Assembly: GCF_002811945.1 (NCBI RefSeq) | Contig: NZ_NPDX01000006.1 | Coordinates: 186,001-250,000 of the forward strand | DNA: 64,000 nucleotides | Source of the DNA: Leptospira harrisiae | Lineage (GTDB): Bacteria; Spirochaetota; Leptospiria; Leptospirales; Leptospiraceae | Direction: 5' to 3' | In this document: positions 56,001-64,000 of the stretch, one piece after another | Position numbering within the stretch: position 1 is the stretch's first letter | How the letters are laid out: each line of letters opens with the position of its first letter | Notes under the pieces: model-generated | The model's database searches: none | What the model was told of the DNA's origin: nothing | The model's input: only the letters and a program-made list of their open reading frames with translations | Made by a program: the position numbers and the translations under genes

Positions 56001-56480
56001 TTGAAATCACTTCTTTTCCGGCTAGCGGGAACATTTTCTGCGGAAATTGGCTCTGAACTTTATTTAAAATTGAAGGAGGAAACTCTTTCCCCCTCTCTTT
56101 TTTGCCTTGATTTTTCGGAAGTCGATGAGGTCACAGAAGTAGGTTGGGAATTTTTAAGAAAGATTGTAGGTCGTTGCAAAGAAACAGGCTCTAAAGTGGC
56201 AGGGTTTGGGCTGTCTTTCGCCATATCAGATGAAAACTCAGTTTTACTGCCTCTCCATTCCACAGAACCCGATTGTATTCATTTTTTAGAATCCCAGATG
56301 ATGAGTGAAACCCCTGCAAATGAACTCACTCCCAAAGCGGAGGAAAAAACCGTTCACTGTCCGGAATGCCAAACACTCCTGCGTTGGAAATTAGCAGGGG
56401 ATTATCTTTGTCCTAATTGCCAGATCAAATTTTTTGTAAATAAAAAAGGATGGGTCTCCACTTACGAACGTTTGGTGTGA
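56001..56480 (+). CDS. STAS-like domain fused to a zinc ribbon
   Basis: 159 aa with a TTG start. Residues 1-100 resemble a STAS domain (LFCLDFSEVDEVTEVGWEFLRKIVGRCKETGSKVAGFGL). Residues 110-159 form a zinc ribbon with two CPxC pairs: HCPECQTLL and YLCPNCQIKFF. Divergent from the dehydratase gene; its 3' end overlaps hrpB by 19 bp. Possibly a regulator, with ribbon-mediated contacts. No named family. Confidence 0.6.
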   Translation: MKSLLFRLAGTFSAEIGSELYLKLKEETLSPSLFCLDFSEVDEVTEVGWEFLRKIVGRCKETGSKVAGFGLSFAISDENSVLLPLHSTEPDCIHFLESQMMSETPANELTPKAEEKTVHCPECQTLLRWKLAGDYLCPNCQIKFFVNKKGWVSTYERLV

Positions 56481-58927
56481 TTCAAATGTTTCGTAGGAAT
56501 CGCTTCCCATGGTTTGTCAGGCCAAGGATGTTTTGGATATCTACCTTTTAATTCTTTTTTGACTTCATGGTAACCATGATTCCAAAAACTTTCCAAATCT
56601 TTTGTAATTTGTACAGGCCTGCGTGCTGGAGAAAGTAAATGAATGAGAATATTTACTTTTCCGTTGGCCAGTTTCGGTAGAGACTTTAGACCAAATAACT
56701 CTTGTAATTTGACATGTAGTTCGGGTTCAATACCATCATAATTCAATTGGATTTGAGAACCAGAAGGAACTTTGATGGATACGGGTGCCTGGGAATTGAC
56801 CAAACTCAATCTTTCATAACCAACATAGGCCTTAAATGCTTCATAAAAAGGGAGTTTATCTAAGGCCAATTTTCCTGAATTAAAATTGATAAAAGGAAAC
56901 AACCATTCCTTTGCGGTTTGTTTTAGATAGAATGGATCCAAATTGAGATCTAAAACTCCAAAATTCACCAAAAATCGCACGCGGTGATAAAATTGTTTTA
57001 ATTCAGAATCTTTGAACCAATCTTCTTCCCCATTGGACTTTGAAATGTATTCTTCCAGTGCCAAGCTGAGTAAAGTTGGATTCGCTTCTTTTGATTCTCT
57101 GGAATCCAAAACCAATTCCCCAAGACTTCTTTCTTCTTTCACCAAAAGAAAAGATTCCCCTCTTTGGTTGGTCTGTTTTCCCGAAACAATTTTAGTGTGT
57201 ATTTGTTCCAAAAAGTATTTCTCAATTTGGTTTAGGTCCAGAGGTAGATAGTTAGTTATGTAAAGGTCTTGTCCGAATGAGAATGTATCCAACACCAAAA
57301 TATATTCTGGTATTTGAATGGATGTTGTATTCAGAATTCCCAATTTACCATTTGAAAGTTTAAAATCTTTTTCCCCTGGAACTTTTGCTTTTGCAATGCG
57401 ATCCGGAAATCCAGATGCCAAATAAAAAAGTCGATTTTGTCCTAATGAAAGGGAAGAAAAATCCGTTTTTTCCCTGTAAATACGCAAAATTTGATTATAA
57501 ACGCCACGTAATTCAAAAGGGAATAGTGAAGGTAAATTTTCATCAGGGAAAATTTTTCCTTCTATACTTGAACTTTCTTTCCCAACTAACGAGACTATAT
57601 CGGAAATGATATTTTCTTTGTCTTTCGGTAGAATTGCCAAAATTTTTCCTAATCGAATTGGGAGAGGGTATCGTAAACATTCTTTTCCTAAATTGGTAAG
57701 GTTTGAATTTTTATCCAAACAACCTAGGAGTTTTAATCGATTGGTACTTTGGATCACTGATCCTTTGTTTGGCGAATCCAAAAATGGTAATTGATGGATT
57801 TCTTCTCCCCAAGCTTTAATTTCTAGAACTAAACGATCAATGTCGCCAGAAAGAATTTCAGGTTTGGTTCGATCTAAAAACGAACTTTCCTCTTCTTGGA
57901 ACCAAAGCCGATATACTAAACCTTTTCCTTCTCTGGCAGCACGACCTGCTCGTTGTTTGGCGCTACTCAAACTAATCCGATCTTTGACTAAATGGGACAC
58001 ACCTGATTCTGAATCAAAAATAATATGTTTGTGATAACCTGAATCAAAAACAACGCGAACGCCAGGAATGGTGACAGAAGACTCTGCTATATTTGTAGAA
58101 AGAATGATTTTCTTTTTCCCAATAGGCGCAGGTAAAAATATTTTTTCTTGGTCTGATAAATCCATATCACCAAACAAACCGTAAACAACAGCGTTTGATT
58201 TGATTCCAGGAATGGATTCCAATTGGTTCCTAAGATTTTGGATTTCTTTTTTTCCAGATAAAAAAACCAAAATATCACCCTCTGTTTGTTCAACGGCTTT
58301 GGGAACTAAATCAAATAGTCGTTCTGTTAGTCTTTTTTTTGAATCACCCATATAGAAAATTTCTAATGGATGTGGGTTGGCATTGACATGAATGGGTTTA
58401 GATTTGATCCCTATGGAATCAAAATTTTGACCTTCCAGGGTTGCAGACATAACAAGTAGTTTTAAATCACTACGAAAGACCTCTTGGGTTCGGCGGGCTA
58501 ATGCAAAACATAAATCAGAATCCATCCGTCTTTCGTGAAATTCATCAAAGACAATCAGTCCATATTCTTGTAGTTCAGGGTCTGCCAATAAAATTTTTGT
58601 TAAAATCCCATCGGTCACAAATTCAATTTTTGTATTTTTCCCAATTTTAGAATCAAAACGAACTCGGTATCCCACCGTATTTCCCAAGTCTTCGTTTAAT
58701 GTTTGGCTAATCCTTTTTGCGGCATTTTTAGCTGCAATTCTCCTAGGCTCTAAGATACAAATTTTTTTCCCGGAGGAAACGCCAGCTTTTAGAAGTTCTG
58801 TTGGGAGAGCTGTGGTTTTCCCTGTACCAGGAGGAGCATCCAGGATGGTGACCGGATTTGTTTGGATCGAATCGACAATAGATTGTAAGGCGGTGAGTAC
58901 GGGGAATGGATCCAAAGGTTGTGACAC
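56462..58927 (-). CDS. hrpB: ATP-dependent helicase HrpB
   Basis: 821 aa, DEAH-type helicase. Motif I is APPGTGKTTALP, motif II is DEFHERR, motif III is SATL and motif VI is QRAGRAAREGKGLVYRL. The C-terminal HrpB domain ends in LLSPARRPVQITKDLESFW and GRYPKHPWPDKPW. Physiological role not established; in some bacteria it affects mRNA processing. In Borrelia, HrpA is a related helicase. A standalone gene on the minus strand. Confidence 0.95.
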   Translation of the reverse strand: MSQPLDPFPVLTALQSIVDSIQTNPVTILDAPPGTGKTTALPTELLKAGVSSGKKICILEPRRIAAKNAAKRISQTLNEDLGNTVGYRVRFDSKIGKNTKIEFVTDGILTKILLADPELQEYGLIVFDEFHERRMDSDLCFALARRTQEVFRSDLKLLVMSATLEGQNFDSIGIKSKPIHVNANPHPLEIFYMGDSKKRLTERLFDLVPKAVEQTEGDILVFLSGKKEIQNLRNQLESIPGIKSNAVVYGLFGDMDLSDQEKIFLPAPIGKKKIILSTNIAESSVTIPGVRVVFDSGYHKHIIFDSESGVSHLVKDRISLSSAKQRAGRAAREGKGLVYRLWFQEEESSFLDRTKPEILSGDIDRLVLEIKAWGEEIHQLPFLDSPNKGSVIQSTNRLKLLGCLDKNSNLTNLGKECLRYPLPIRLGKILAILPKDKENIISDIVSLVGKESSSIEGKIFPDENLPSLFPFELRGVYNQILRIYREKTDFSSLSLGQNRLFYLASGFPDRIAKAKVPGEKDFKLSNGKLGILNTTSIQIPEYILVLDTFSFGQDLYITNYLPLDLNQIEKYFLEQIHTKIVSGKQTNQRGESFLLVKEERSLGELVLDSRESKEANPTLLSLALEEYISKSNGEEDWFKDSELKQFYHRVRFLVNFGVLDLNLDPFYLKQTAKEWLFPFINFNSGKLALDKLPFYEAFKAYVGYERLSLVNSQAPVSIKVPSGSQIQLNYDGIEPELHVKLQELFGLKSLPKLANGKVNILIHLLSPARRPVQITKDLESFWNHGYHEVKKELKGRYPKHPWPDKPWEAIPTKHLNHTKRS

Positions 58928-59046
58928 TTTTATTCTTATAGAAGAGGGTTGATTTCCTTATGAAAAAATCAAACAATTTGTAATTTATTTTAAGAAATCG
59001 CAAGAATCGGGTTTCCAACATCCATCGAATTCGTTAAGATTTCCTT

Positions 59047-59898
59047 GTGGATTCCAATCACAAACACTACGAAATCATTAAAAACTCCATCGAATATGTT
59101 CTGGAGCATTTTGAAGAACAACCGAATTTAGAAGTTTTGGCAGAAAGAGTTTCTTTAAGTCCTTTTCATTTCCAAAAAGTATTTCGGACCTGGGCCGGCG
59201 TATCACCTAAAGAATTTTTACAGTTTGTTACTGTATCTCACGCCAAACAACTGCTAAAAGAGGAAAATCTTTTGGACACTACCTATTCTCTCGGATTATC
59301 AAGTACTGGACGATTACATGATTTATTTGTCAAATTGGAAGCCATGACTCCTGGTGAATTCAAAAAAGGAGGGGAAGGAATTGTATTACAATACGAAGTA
59401 TTTACTTCTTTGTTTGGAGAAATTCTATTAGTTTCTTCTGAACGAGGAATCCAGTCCCTTCAATTTATTGATTCCTTGGACCAAGGGATTGTTGATATAA
59501 AAAAAGAATTTCCGAATGCAATTTGGAAAGAAGGAGGATCAAAGGAACACCAAAAATTAAAAGACTACTTTCAAAATTTTGTGATTCCAGAAACGCCCAT
59601 CCCACTTTATCTTTATGGAACCGAATTCCAATTTAAAGTTTGGAAATCTTTATTAAAAATACCAATGGGAAATCTTTGTACTTATGGAGACATTGCGGAG
59701 TCCATAGGACAAACGTCTGCACAAAGGGCAGTGGGAACGGCAATCGGTAAGAATCCCATTGCTTATTTAATCCCATGCCATCGTGTAATCCAATCTTCAG
59801 GTTTGTTTGGTGGCTACAGGTGGGATCCAAATCGGAAACGAATGATCATTGCTTGGGAACAGTCTAAACTTGTTTCACCAAACAATGAATTGCCGTAA
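59047..59898 (+). CDS. AraC-type HTH / O6-alkylguanine-DNA alkyltransferase fusion (Ada-like)
   Basis: 283 aa with a GTG start. Residues 1-90 carry an AraC-type HTH (LEVLAERVSLSPFHFQKVFR and GLSSTGRLHDLFVKLEAMTP). Residues 110-280 carry an MGMT domain with the acceptor Cys in AYLIPCHRVIQSSG and the guanine-binding AQRAVGTAIGKNP. The N-terminal Ada methylphosphotriester domain with its four-Cys zinc site is absent, so this is the shorter bifunctional form. It repairs O6-methylguanine and may regulate transcription. Confidence 0.93.
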   Translation: MDSNHKHYEIIKNSIEYVLEHFEEQPNLEVLAERVSLSPFHFQKVFRTWAGVSPKEFLQFVTVSHAKQLLKEENLLDTTYSLGLSSTGRLHDLFVKLEAMTPGEFKKGGEGIVLQYEVFTSLFGEILLVSSERGIQSLQFIDSLDQGIVDIKKEFPNAIWKEGGSKEHQKLKDYFQNFVIPETPIPLYLYGTEFQFKVWKSLLKIPMGNLCTYGDIAESIGQTSAQRAVGTAIGKNPIAYLIPCHRVIQSSGLFGGYRWDPNRKRMIIAWEQSKLVSPNNELP

Positions 59899-59945
59899 CG
59901 ACTTAAATTATATTCTTAAAAATCAAATGGATCCTTATATTGGTT

Positions 59946-60683
59946 TTACGCCAAATGTCTTGTGTGAGAGACTAAAAAGAATCCTACCAGTAAAAAACTT
60001 TGGGCTATGAGGTAAGTGACCCAAGGAACTTGGAACTCCCATTTGGGGTGTCTTGTACCATTGATCGTGGTTTCTCCCATCACAGCATCGGAAAGAAGGA
60101 AAAAACCAGCACCAATGGCTAAATACATCCAAACTCCACCAAATACCAAATAGGCGTTAATACAGAGGGAAACAAAAAAACACAAAACCAGCCCATATAC
60201 AAAGGCAGAAGTCATTACCCATTTGGAACGATTGGGGTTATAAACTCGGAAATAAAAAATCAACGCTGGTAGAATTAATAAAACGATAGTGATGGCATAA
60301 GGTAAAACACCATTGTAGATTTCATTCCATGTGGTTAATTTCCAAAAGGATAACAAAAAGAAAACTTGAGCAATGGCAAAACTAAAGATTCCACCGAGGA
60401 CCGGATCTTCCATTTGCTTTTTGGCCATTGGGAACTGGAGGTTAAACCAATCACCTAAAAATGAAAACCCAATCGCATACAAAGGATAAGAAAACCGTGC
60501 ATGACCCAATTGAAATAATAACCATGCAAAAAGCAGAATTTGAAAGGAAAATCCGAGATAAACCCCTCTGGAATGTTCTAATCGATTGAGTGGATTTGTC
60601 TCTCCTTGGATCGTATACCAATGAATACAAAAGCCGGAGATGATTGCTAAAGGAATGGTTGTGAGAATTAAGTAGTATACCAT
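59946..60683 (-). CDS. Second YhhN-like membrane protein
   Basis: 245 aa from the ATG at 60683; a GTG 15 bp upstream is also possible. About eight membrane segments. GFSFLGDWFNLQ and FFLLSDAVMGETT carry the two Asp motifs in membrane segments seen in YhhN/TMEM86 proteins. It is clearly diverged from the 22077 gene and may act on a different lipid. Confidence 0.7.
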   Translation of the reverse strand: MVYYLILTTIPLAIISGFCIHWYTIQGETNPLNRLEHSRGVYLGFSFQILLFAWLLFQLGHARFSYPLYAIGFSFLGDWFNLQFPMAKKQMEDPVLGGIFSFAIAQVFFLLSFWKLTTWNEIYNGVLPYAITIVLLILPALIFYFRVYNPNRSKWVMTSAFVYGLVLCFFVSLCINAYLVFGGVWMYLAIGAGFFLLSDAVMGETTINGTRHPKWEFQVPWVTYLIAQSFLLVGFFLVSHTRHLA

Positions 60684-61068
60684 GCTGTATCTTACCACCC
60701 TGAATCAGAAAAAGCAAACGATAGTTGAATTCTTATGATTCTTTTGTGAAATAATTTAGGAGATTAACTCCATAATAATATGTGGATTATCATGATTGTA
60801 GGCTGTTACTTTGATTGACTTGCTTTGCCATACATGATACCTCAAAGAAAAGAAAAAACTTACATTGTCTGTCTAGGAACCAGTGGTGATACTTCGATTT
60901 ATATTTTTCTATTTGATTGTTTTTTTGTGAGCCAATGCACAAAAACAAATCAGTCTTATCAAACATGCGAACGAGCCGATTTAGATTATCTGGTTTGTTC
61001 TCTTGTGGTATACCACACTTATACATTTTGTGCAGAGTTACTTGCGGAAAGGGTAAAGACAACAATGA

Positions 61069-61218
61069 TACGCTTCTGGTGTAAACAAACCTTCTAGTAG
61101 TACGAGCACTTACAAAGCACTCGTAGCCGATGGAACAAATCGTATTGCTTGTGCATCAATAGCCAATTTTCTATCTGTGGGTACTGCCGGATGTGCCAAC
61201 AACAATGGAATTCTGTGA
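61069..61218 (+). pseudogene. DUF1554-domain lipoprotein fragment
   Basis: The frame, opened only after an upstream stop, encodes VNKPSSSTSTYKALVADGT followed by NRIACA. This is the family core usually read as S-T-Y-K-A-L-L-V-D-G-T-N-R-x-A-C in Leptospira DUF1554 proteins. It then diverges and stops. No start, signal peptide or rest of the domain (WVLKPNTTY) remains, so this is a remnant. Confidence 0.65.
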
Positions 61219-61225
61219 TTCCATT
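61204..61225. repeat. Perfect hairpin repeat
   Basis: AATGGAAT and ATTCCATT are separated by TCTGTG. It lies across the end of the DUF1554 fragment and next to the IS481-like end. No clear function. Confidence 0.4.
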
Positions 61226-61235
61226 TCGAAAATAA

Positions 61236-61277
61236 TGTGTAACCCATGTGCGTGATCTAAAGTGTTACCTATGTGCC
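61236..61277. mobile_element. Probable IS481-type transposon end remnant
   Basis: Two direct subrepeats, GTAACCCATGTGC (61239-61251) and GTTACCTATGTGC (61264-61276), have the form GTNACCYATGTGC. This double ACCYATGT pattern resembles terminal sequences of IS481-family elements. No transposase gene or opposite end was found nearby, so it is a solo end or a chance resemblance. Confidence 0.4.
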
Positions 61278-61491
61278 TTTCTATACAACCAGCCATCGTT
61301 TGTTATGCGACATAATCTATATTATCGGAAGTGCCTCAATGCATCACGTAATGATCTACTAGAAATGGGAACGAAGCAAAACAAAGAATTACAAATTAGG
61401 ATTTGCTATCACATATGCGTGTGAAAAACCCACGAGTCTATCCACATTTAGGTGGGCTCTTTGGGCATCATAAGACATAATTTAAGCAATA

Positions 61492-62037
61492 TTACTTTTT
61501 AACAGGACTACCCACTCGTTTTTGAATGACTTCGTTCAGTACTTCAACGAGTTCTTGGAATTCATCGCCTTTTCGAATGCGAATGGTCTCAATGGGATCT
61601 CCAGATGCCATACGTTGTAAGGATCGTTTGATACTAAAAACGGGTCCTGCCATTTTATGAGATTTAAATACAGAAAATACAGTGATGAGTAATAAATATA
61701 GAATGGAAAGTGTGACTACAGCATCAAATTGAATGGTATACATATTCAGTTGGTGGTCGTAGTTCGGAAGATAAATCTCTCGAGGAACAAATTTTTCTTT
61801 TGATTCACCAGGAGCTGGATCCTCGTTTTCCACTTTCCAAAAAACAGTTTGAGCGTCTTGTCGAAGACGAAAAACAGCACCTCCATCATATTTCGCTTGG
61901 TTCAACCAATAGAGAAAACCCAAAGTCACAAGTACTCCAGATATAAATAAGAGAGAATAATGAGCTAAAAACTTTAATTGAAATTCCTTATCGATAAGAT
62001 AGTGAAAACGAAAGGTCTTTTTGTGATTTTGAGACAT
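61492..62037 (-). CDS. Two-TM HAMP-domain protein without an output domain
   Basis: 181 aa. Membrane segments at about 23-45 and 105-125 enclose a periplasmic loop of 60 residues. A HAMP domain follows (KMAGPVFSIKRSLQRMASGD; DEFQELVEVLNEVIQKR) and the protein ends, so there is no kinase, cyclase or chemotaxis output domain. It may signal through a partner by HAMP-HAMP contact. It lies downstream of a FecR and ECF sigma gene pair on the same strand. Confidence 0.78.
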   Translation of the reverse strand: MSQNHKKTFRFHYLIDKEFQLKFLAHYSLLFISGVLVTLGFLYWLNQAKYDGGAVFRLRQDAQTVFWKVENEDPAPGESKEKFVPREIYLPNYDHQLNMYTIQFDAVVTLSILYLLLITVFSVFKSHKMAGPVFSIKRSLQRMASGDPIETIRIRKGDEFQELVEVLNEVIQKRVGSPVKK

Positions 62038-62116
62038 GGCTTACTTCAGGTGTTCCCCTAGGGTGTTAGGGAAGACCTTCTCAGAAAAAGATAATATTGT
62101 CAAAAACTTATAGAAA

Positions 62117-63154
62117 TTAACGAATTTTTTCTGTTTCTAAGATCTTTTGGATCGGGATTTCGATAAGTCCTTCCAGTCCTTGGAAGTGAAGATGAGTTTC
62201 TGATTGCCCAAGGATCACTCCTCGGTATTCTGTTCCATCTTCCAATCGTACAAGTTCTAATCGAGCATGTTCTTCGTATAGCATAGACTCACGAGCAAGT
62301 ATGGTTTGTGTTTGGAATGCCTTGAGTTCCTTATCTTCTTTCATAGACAATGTTGAAGTTGTGGCCGGAAAAGTTTCTCCTAGTTTGACAACTGTTTGTT
62401 GTTTGGAAGTAAGAATGAGATCTCCCACTGCCACAGATCCTTCCCGAACGGCGACGATTTCAGACTGTCCATCGAACTGAACACTGAAAATGGTCCCTCT
62501 AACTTGCGTAAGATGTTCTCCTGCTTGGACAACAAAATGACTATCTTTTGAAAGTTTGGAAACAGAAGCGAAGATCTTCCCTTTTTTCACAGAGAATTTT
62601 TGAGATTGAGAATCGTTTGTTTTTTCAATCACATCCATTGCTACTTCTGAATTAGGAGTAATCCGCATCCAAGAACCAGTTTCAAAATCCAAATCAATCT
62701 GAGAGGTACCTTCGGTAATGACAATGTCTCCCGATGCCAATTGGTAATGTTTGACAAGAGGTACAGGACTGGAACTTCCTTGTGGTATTACGGTAACCTT
62801 TCCTTTTACGGAAGAGACAAGCACTTTCAAAGGAGAGACCATCGGTTTGGACTCTTTGGCGGAAGGGACTGCCACTTCCAATTGGTTTTGTTTTTTGGGG
62901 CTAAGTAAAAATACAAATAAAAGAGCTGCCGCTAATGATAAAACAGAGCCTCCTACGAAAGCAAGTCCCAAAGGTTTACGGAAAAAAGAAATTACATTGT
63001 TGGAAGATTTTGGCTCTGGAGTGTATTCGAATCGGATGGTACGTTTCGATACAGTCTCCCAGGAAGGAAAATCCACAGATTCCGTCTTTTTGGCGGGTTT
63101 TCTTAGGAGTTCTTCCCATTTAGCGAATGTATGTTGCTTATCAAATTCGTTCAT
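62117..63154 (-). CDS. FecR-domain protein
   Basis: 345 aa. A cytoplasmic N-terminal part of about 70 residues precedes one membrane segment (about 72-92). A periplasmic FecR domain follows (about 115-260): YQLASGDIVITEGTSQIDLDF, FSVKKGKIFASVSKLSKDS, LTQVRGTIFSVQFD. The C-terminus is a short beta domain. It starts 5 bp after the ECF sigma gene, so it is a likely regulator or envelope sensor of that sigma factor. Confidence 0.85.
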   Translation of the reverse strand: MNEFDKQHTFAKWEELLRKPAKKTESVDFPSWETVSKRTIRFEYTPEPKSSNNVISFFRKPLGLAFVGGSVLSLAAALLFVFLLSPKKQNQLEVAVPSAKESKPMVSPLKVLVSSVKGKVTVIPQGSSSPVPLVKHYQLASGDIVITEGTSQIDLDFETGSWMRITPNSEVAMDVIEKTNDSQSQKFSVKKGKIFASVSKLSKDSHFVVQAGEHLTQVRGTIFSVQFDGQSEIVAVREGSVAVGDLILTSKQQTVVKLGETFPATTSTLSMKEDKELKAFQTQTILARESMLYEEHARLELVRLEDGTEYRGVILGQSETHLHFQGLEGLIEIPIQKILETEKIR

Positions 63155-63159
63155 TGGTT

Positions 63160-63678
63160 CTAATCCGGTACCAGATTTTCTCTTTTCGCTATGGCCAACA
63201 CCTTCTCAGTGGCTCTTATGACCAAACGAGAAGCGGTAGAAACCGAAACACCTAAGACCTCAGCGATCTGCACCAACTGAAATCCTTCCACATTTTTGAG
63301 TAACAAGGCAGAGCGTTCTTCTTCCGACAATTCTCCCAAAAAAGAATAGAGTCTATCCTCTAAATCTTGGTATTCGGCTTTGATTTCGAGTTTTGGATTG
63401 TGGCTATGAAACTCGATCTCATCGGAGACAATCTCTCTTGTTGTAGAAAACTTTTTAGCATAATTGATAGATAAATTGCGAGCAATCGTGTACAAAACCA
63501 TGACGGACTTCTCTTCCGAAAGGCCAGCATTTCCATAGTGTTTGTGAAAACTTAAGAAACTGTCTTGCATCAAATCCATTGCTGTGTCCGCATTTTGAGT
63601 GTACTTGTAAAGGAAGTCATAAATACGTTTATGGCTTCTTTCGTAGATTTGACTCATAGAGACAGTTTTGTCTGACAC
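63160..63678 (-). CDS. ECF-type RNA polymerase sigma factor
   Basis: 172 aa from GTG; an ATG at 63657 would remove 7 residues. Region 2 is TAMDLMQDSFLSFHKHY and MVLYTIARNLSINYAKK. Region 4 is LSEEERSALLLKNVEGFQLV, then IAEVLGVSVSTASRLVIRATEK. It is followed by a FecR-domain gene, the usual sigma/FecR arrangement, suggesting signal-controlled activity. Confidence 0.9.
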   Translation of the reverse strand: MSDKTVSMSQIYERSHKRIYDFLYKYTQNADTAMDLMQDSFLSFHKHYGNAGLSEEKSVMVLYTIARNLSINYAKKFSTTREIVSDEIEFHSHNPKLEIKAEYQDLEDRLYSFLGELSEEERSALLLKNVEGFQLVQIAEVLGVSVSTASRLVIRATEKVLAIAKRENLVPD

Positions 63679-63780
63679 AATCTTGTATGTGTTGGTAAAA
63701 CCGAGTCTCTGACAAGTAAAATCCCGTTCCTCTCTATAAAAGTAAACAAACGGGACAGGTCAGATTCTCAAGTTAGCAGA

Positions 63781-64000
63781 TTATTTTTCCCTTAAAAGGG
63801 CATCATTCGCAGCATTTTTATAAGCACCAATCATAGTCGGGTAGTTAAAAATGTGTTCGGTGAAATACTCAATGGGCGCTTTGAGATTTACAACACATTG
63901 TCCAAGAGCAATTAGTTCAGTGGCTTTATCGGAAATGATATGAACTCCCAAAACTCGTCTGGACTTTTTATCAAAAATAATTTTTAATAGTCCGACTTGG
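63781..64000 (-). CDS. sthA: Soluble pyridine nucleotide transhydrogenase-like, C-terminal part only
   Basis: This is the last 73 codons of a minus-strand gene whose start is beyond the window. The protein GLLKIIFDKKSRRVLGVHII, then ELIALGQ and HIFNYPTMIGAYKNAANDAL, is the dimerisation domain of the pyridine nucleotide-disulfide oxidoreductase family. The NYPTM..AY..AA pattern is closest to SthA (NAD(P) transhydrogenase), but other family members cannot be excluded from this fragment. Confidence 0.7.
   Translation of the reverse strand, partial: QVGLLKIIFDKKSRRVLGVHIISDKATELIALGQCVVNLKAPIEYFTEHIFNYPTMIGAYKNAANDALLREK

Larger units (their letters stand above)
60684..61491. other. 0.8-kb relic region without an intact gene
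   Basis: It holds a DUF1554 fragment (61069-61218), a hairpin (61204-61225), a likely IS481-type end (61236-61277) and a perfect 12-bp palindrome GTGGTATACCAC (61005-61016). Frames of 60-90 codons here have no family features. Read as decayed DNA left by insertion and deletion. Confidence 0.6.

Noticed and set aside
61005..61016. Perfect 12-bp palindrome GTGGTATACCAC
   Set aside because: It is isolated, not near a start, and a palindrome of this length can occur by chance. Noted only as part of the relic region.
60790..61097. Overlapping 90-codon frames on both strands in the relic region
   Set aside because: Neither has a start signal, family motif or coherent domain.

Overview
The window looks like a chromosomal segment of a Leptospira, probably a saprophytic or environmental species. 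The base composition is AT-rich. Many small lipoproteins have spirochaete-style lipoboxes. There are Leptospira-typical families (a DUF1574 protein, a DUF1554 relic, a eukaryote-type UTP-glucose pyrophosphorylase), and GTG/TTG starts and weak Shine-Dalgarno sites are frequent. The species call is inference: no rRNA or tRNA gene was recognised. Both ends cut genes, a TraB-family protein on the left and an SthA-like transhydrogenase on the right.

Left part (1-16.5 kb): TraB protein; a copper-storage (Csp-like) pair; a hydrolase with an altered nucleophile; UTP-glucose-1-phosphate uridylyltransferase with two small exported proteins; a minus-strand exbB-tonB unit ending in a papain-like protein without its catalytic residues; a GT-C type membrane glycosyltransferase; an RND efflux remnant; a PilZ protein; a NarL-type kinase/regulator pair; a 585-bp gap with a duplicated palindromic 30-mer; a small lipoprotein; a DUF4105 protein.

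Middle (16.5-36 kb): the mutA-mutB-meaB methylmalonyl-CoA mutase operon; a YhhN lysoplasmalogenase; a ferritin-like protein with a histone-like tail; a DUF2505 protein and an EamA transporter; an ECF sigma factor with a Cys-rich tail and a dimeric-barrel partner; a DUF302 gene behind a CsoR/CstR-like operator; speE followed by a tightly coupled string of outer-membrane and lipoprotein genes ending in pyrF; and the FAD oxidoreductase-DUF1365-Cfa-type methyltransferase cluster.

Right part (36-64 kb): small soluble proteins; a DUF1574 protein; an M30-like metalloprotease; a surface-glycan cluster at 40.2-46.2 kb (nucleotidyltransferase-GT2 fusion, epimerase, GT2, SGNH-like protein, polytopic protein); an HtrA protease and a catalytically dead HtrA paralogue, divergent from a 7-TM/HATPase protein; apt; htpX; a pglF/wbpM-type dehydratase-sspB-permease operon; hrpB; an AraC-HTH/alkyltransferase fusion; a second YhhN protein; an 0.8-kb relic region with a DUF1554 fragment and a likely IS481-type end; and an ECF sigma-FecR-HAMP group.

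The main themes are envelope biogenesis and stress sensing. The most unusual items are the enzyme-fold proteins that have lost catalytic residues (papain-like, HtrA-like, hydrolase, epimerase), several of them next to signalling or energy-transducing membrane proteins.
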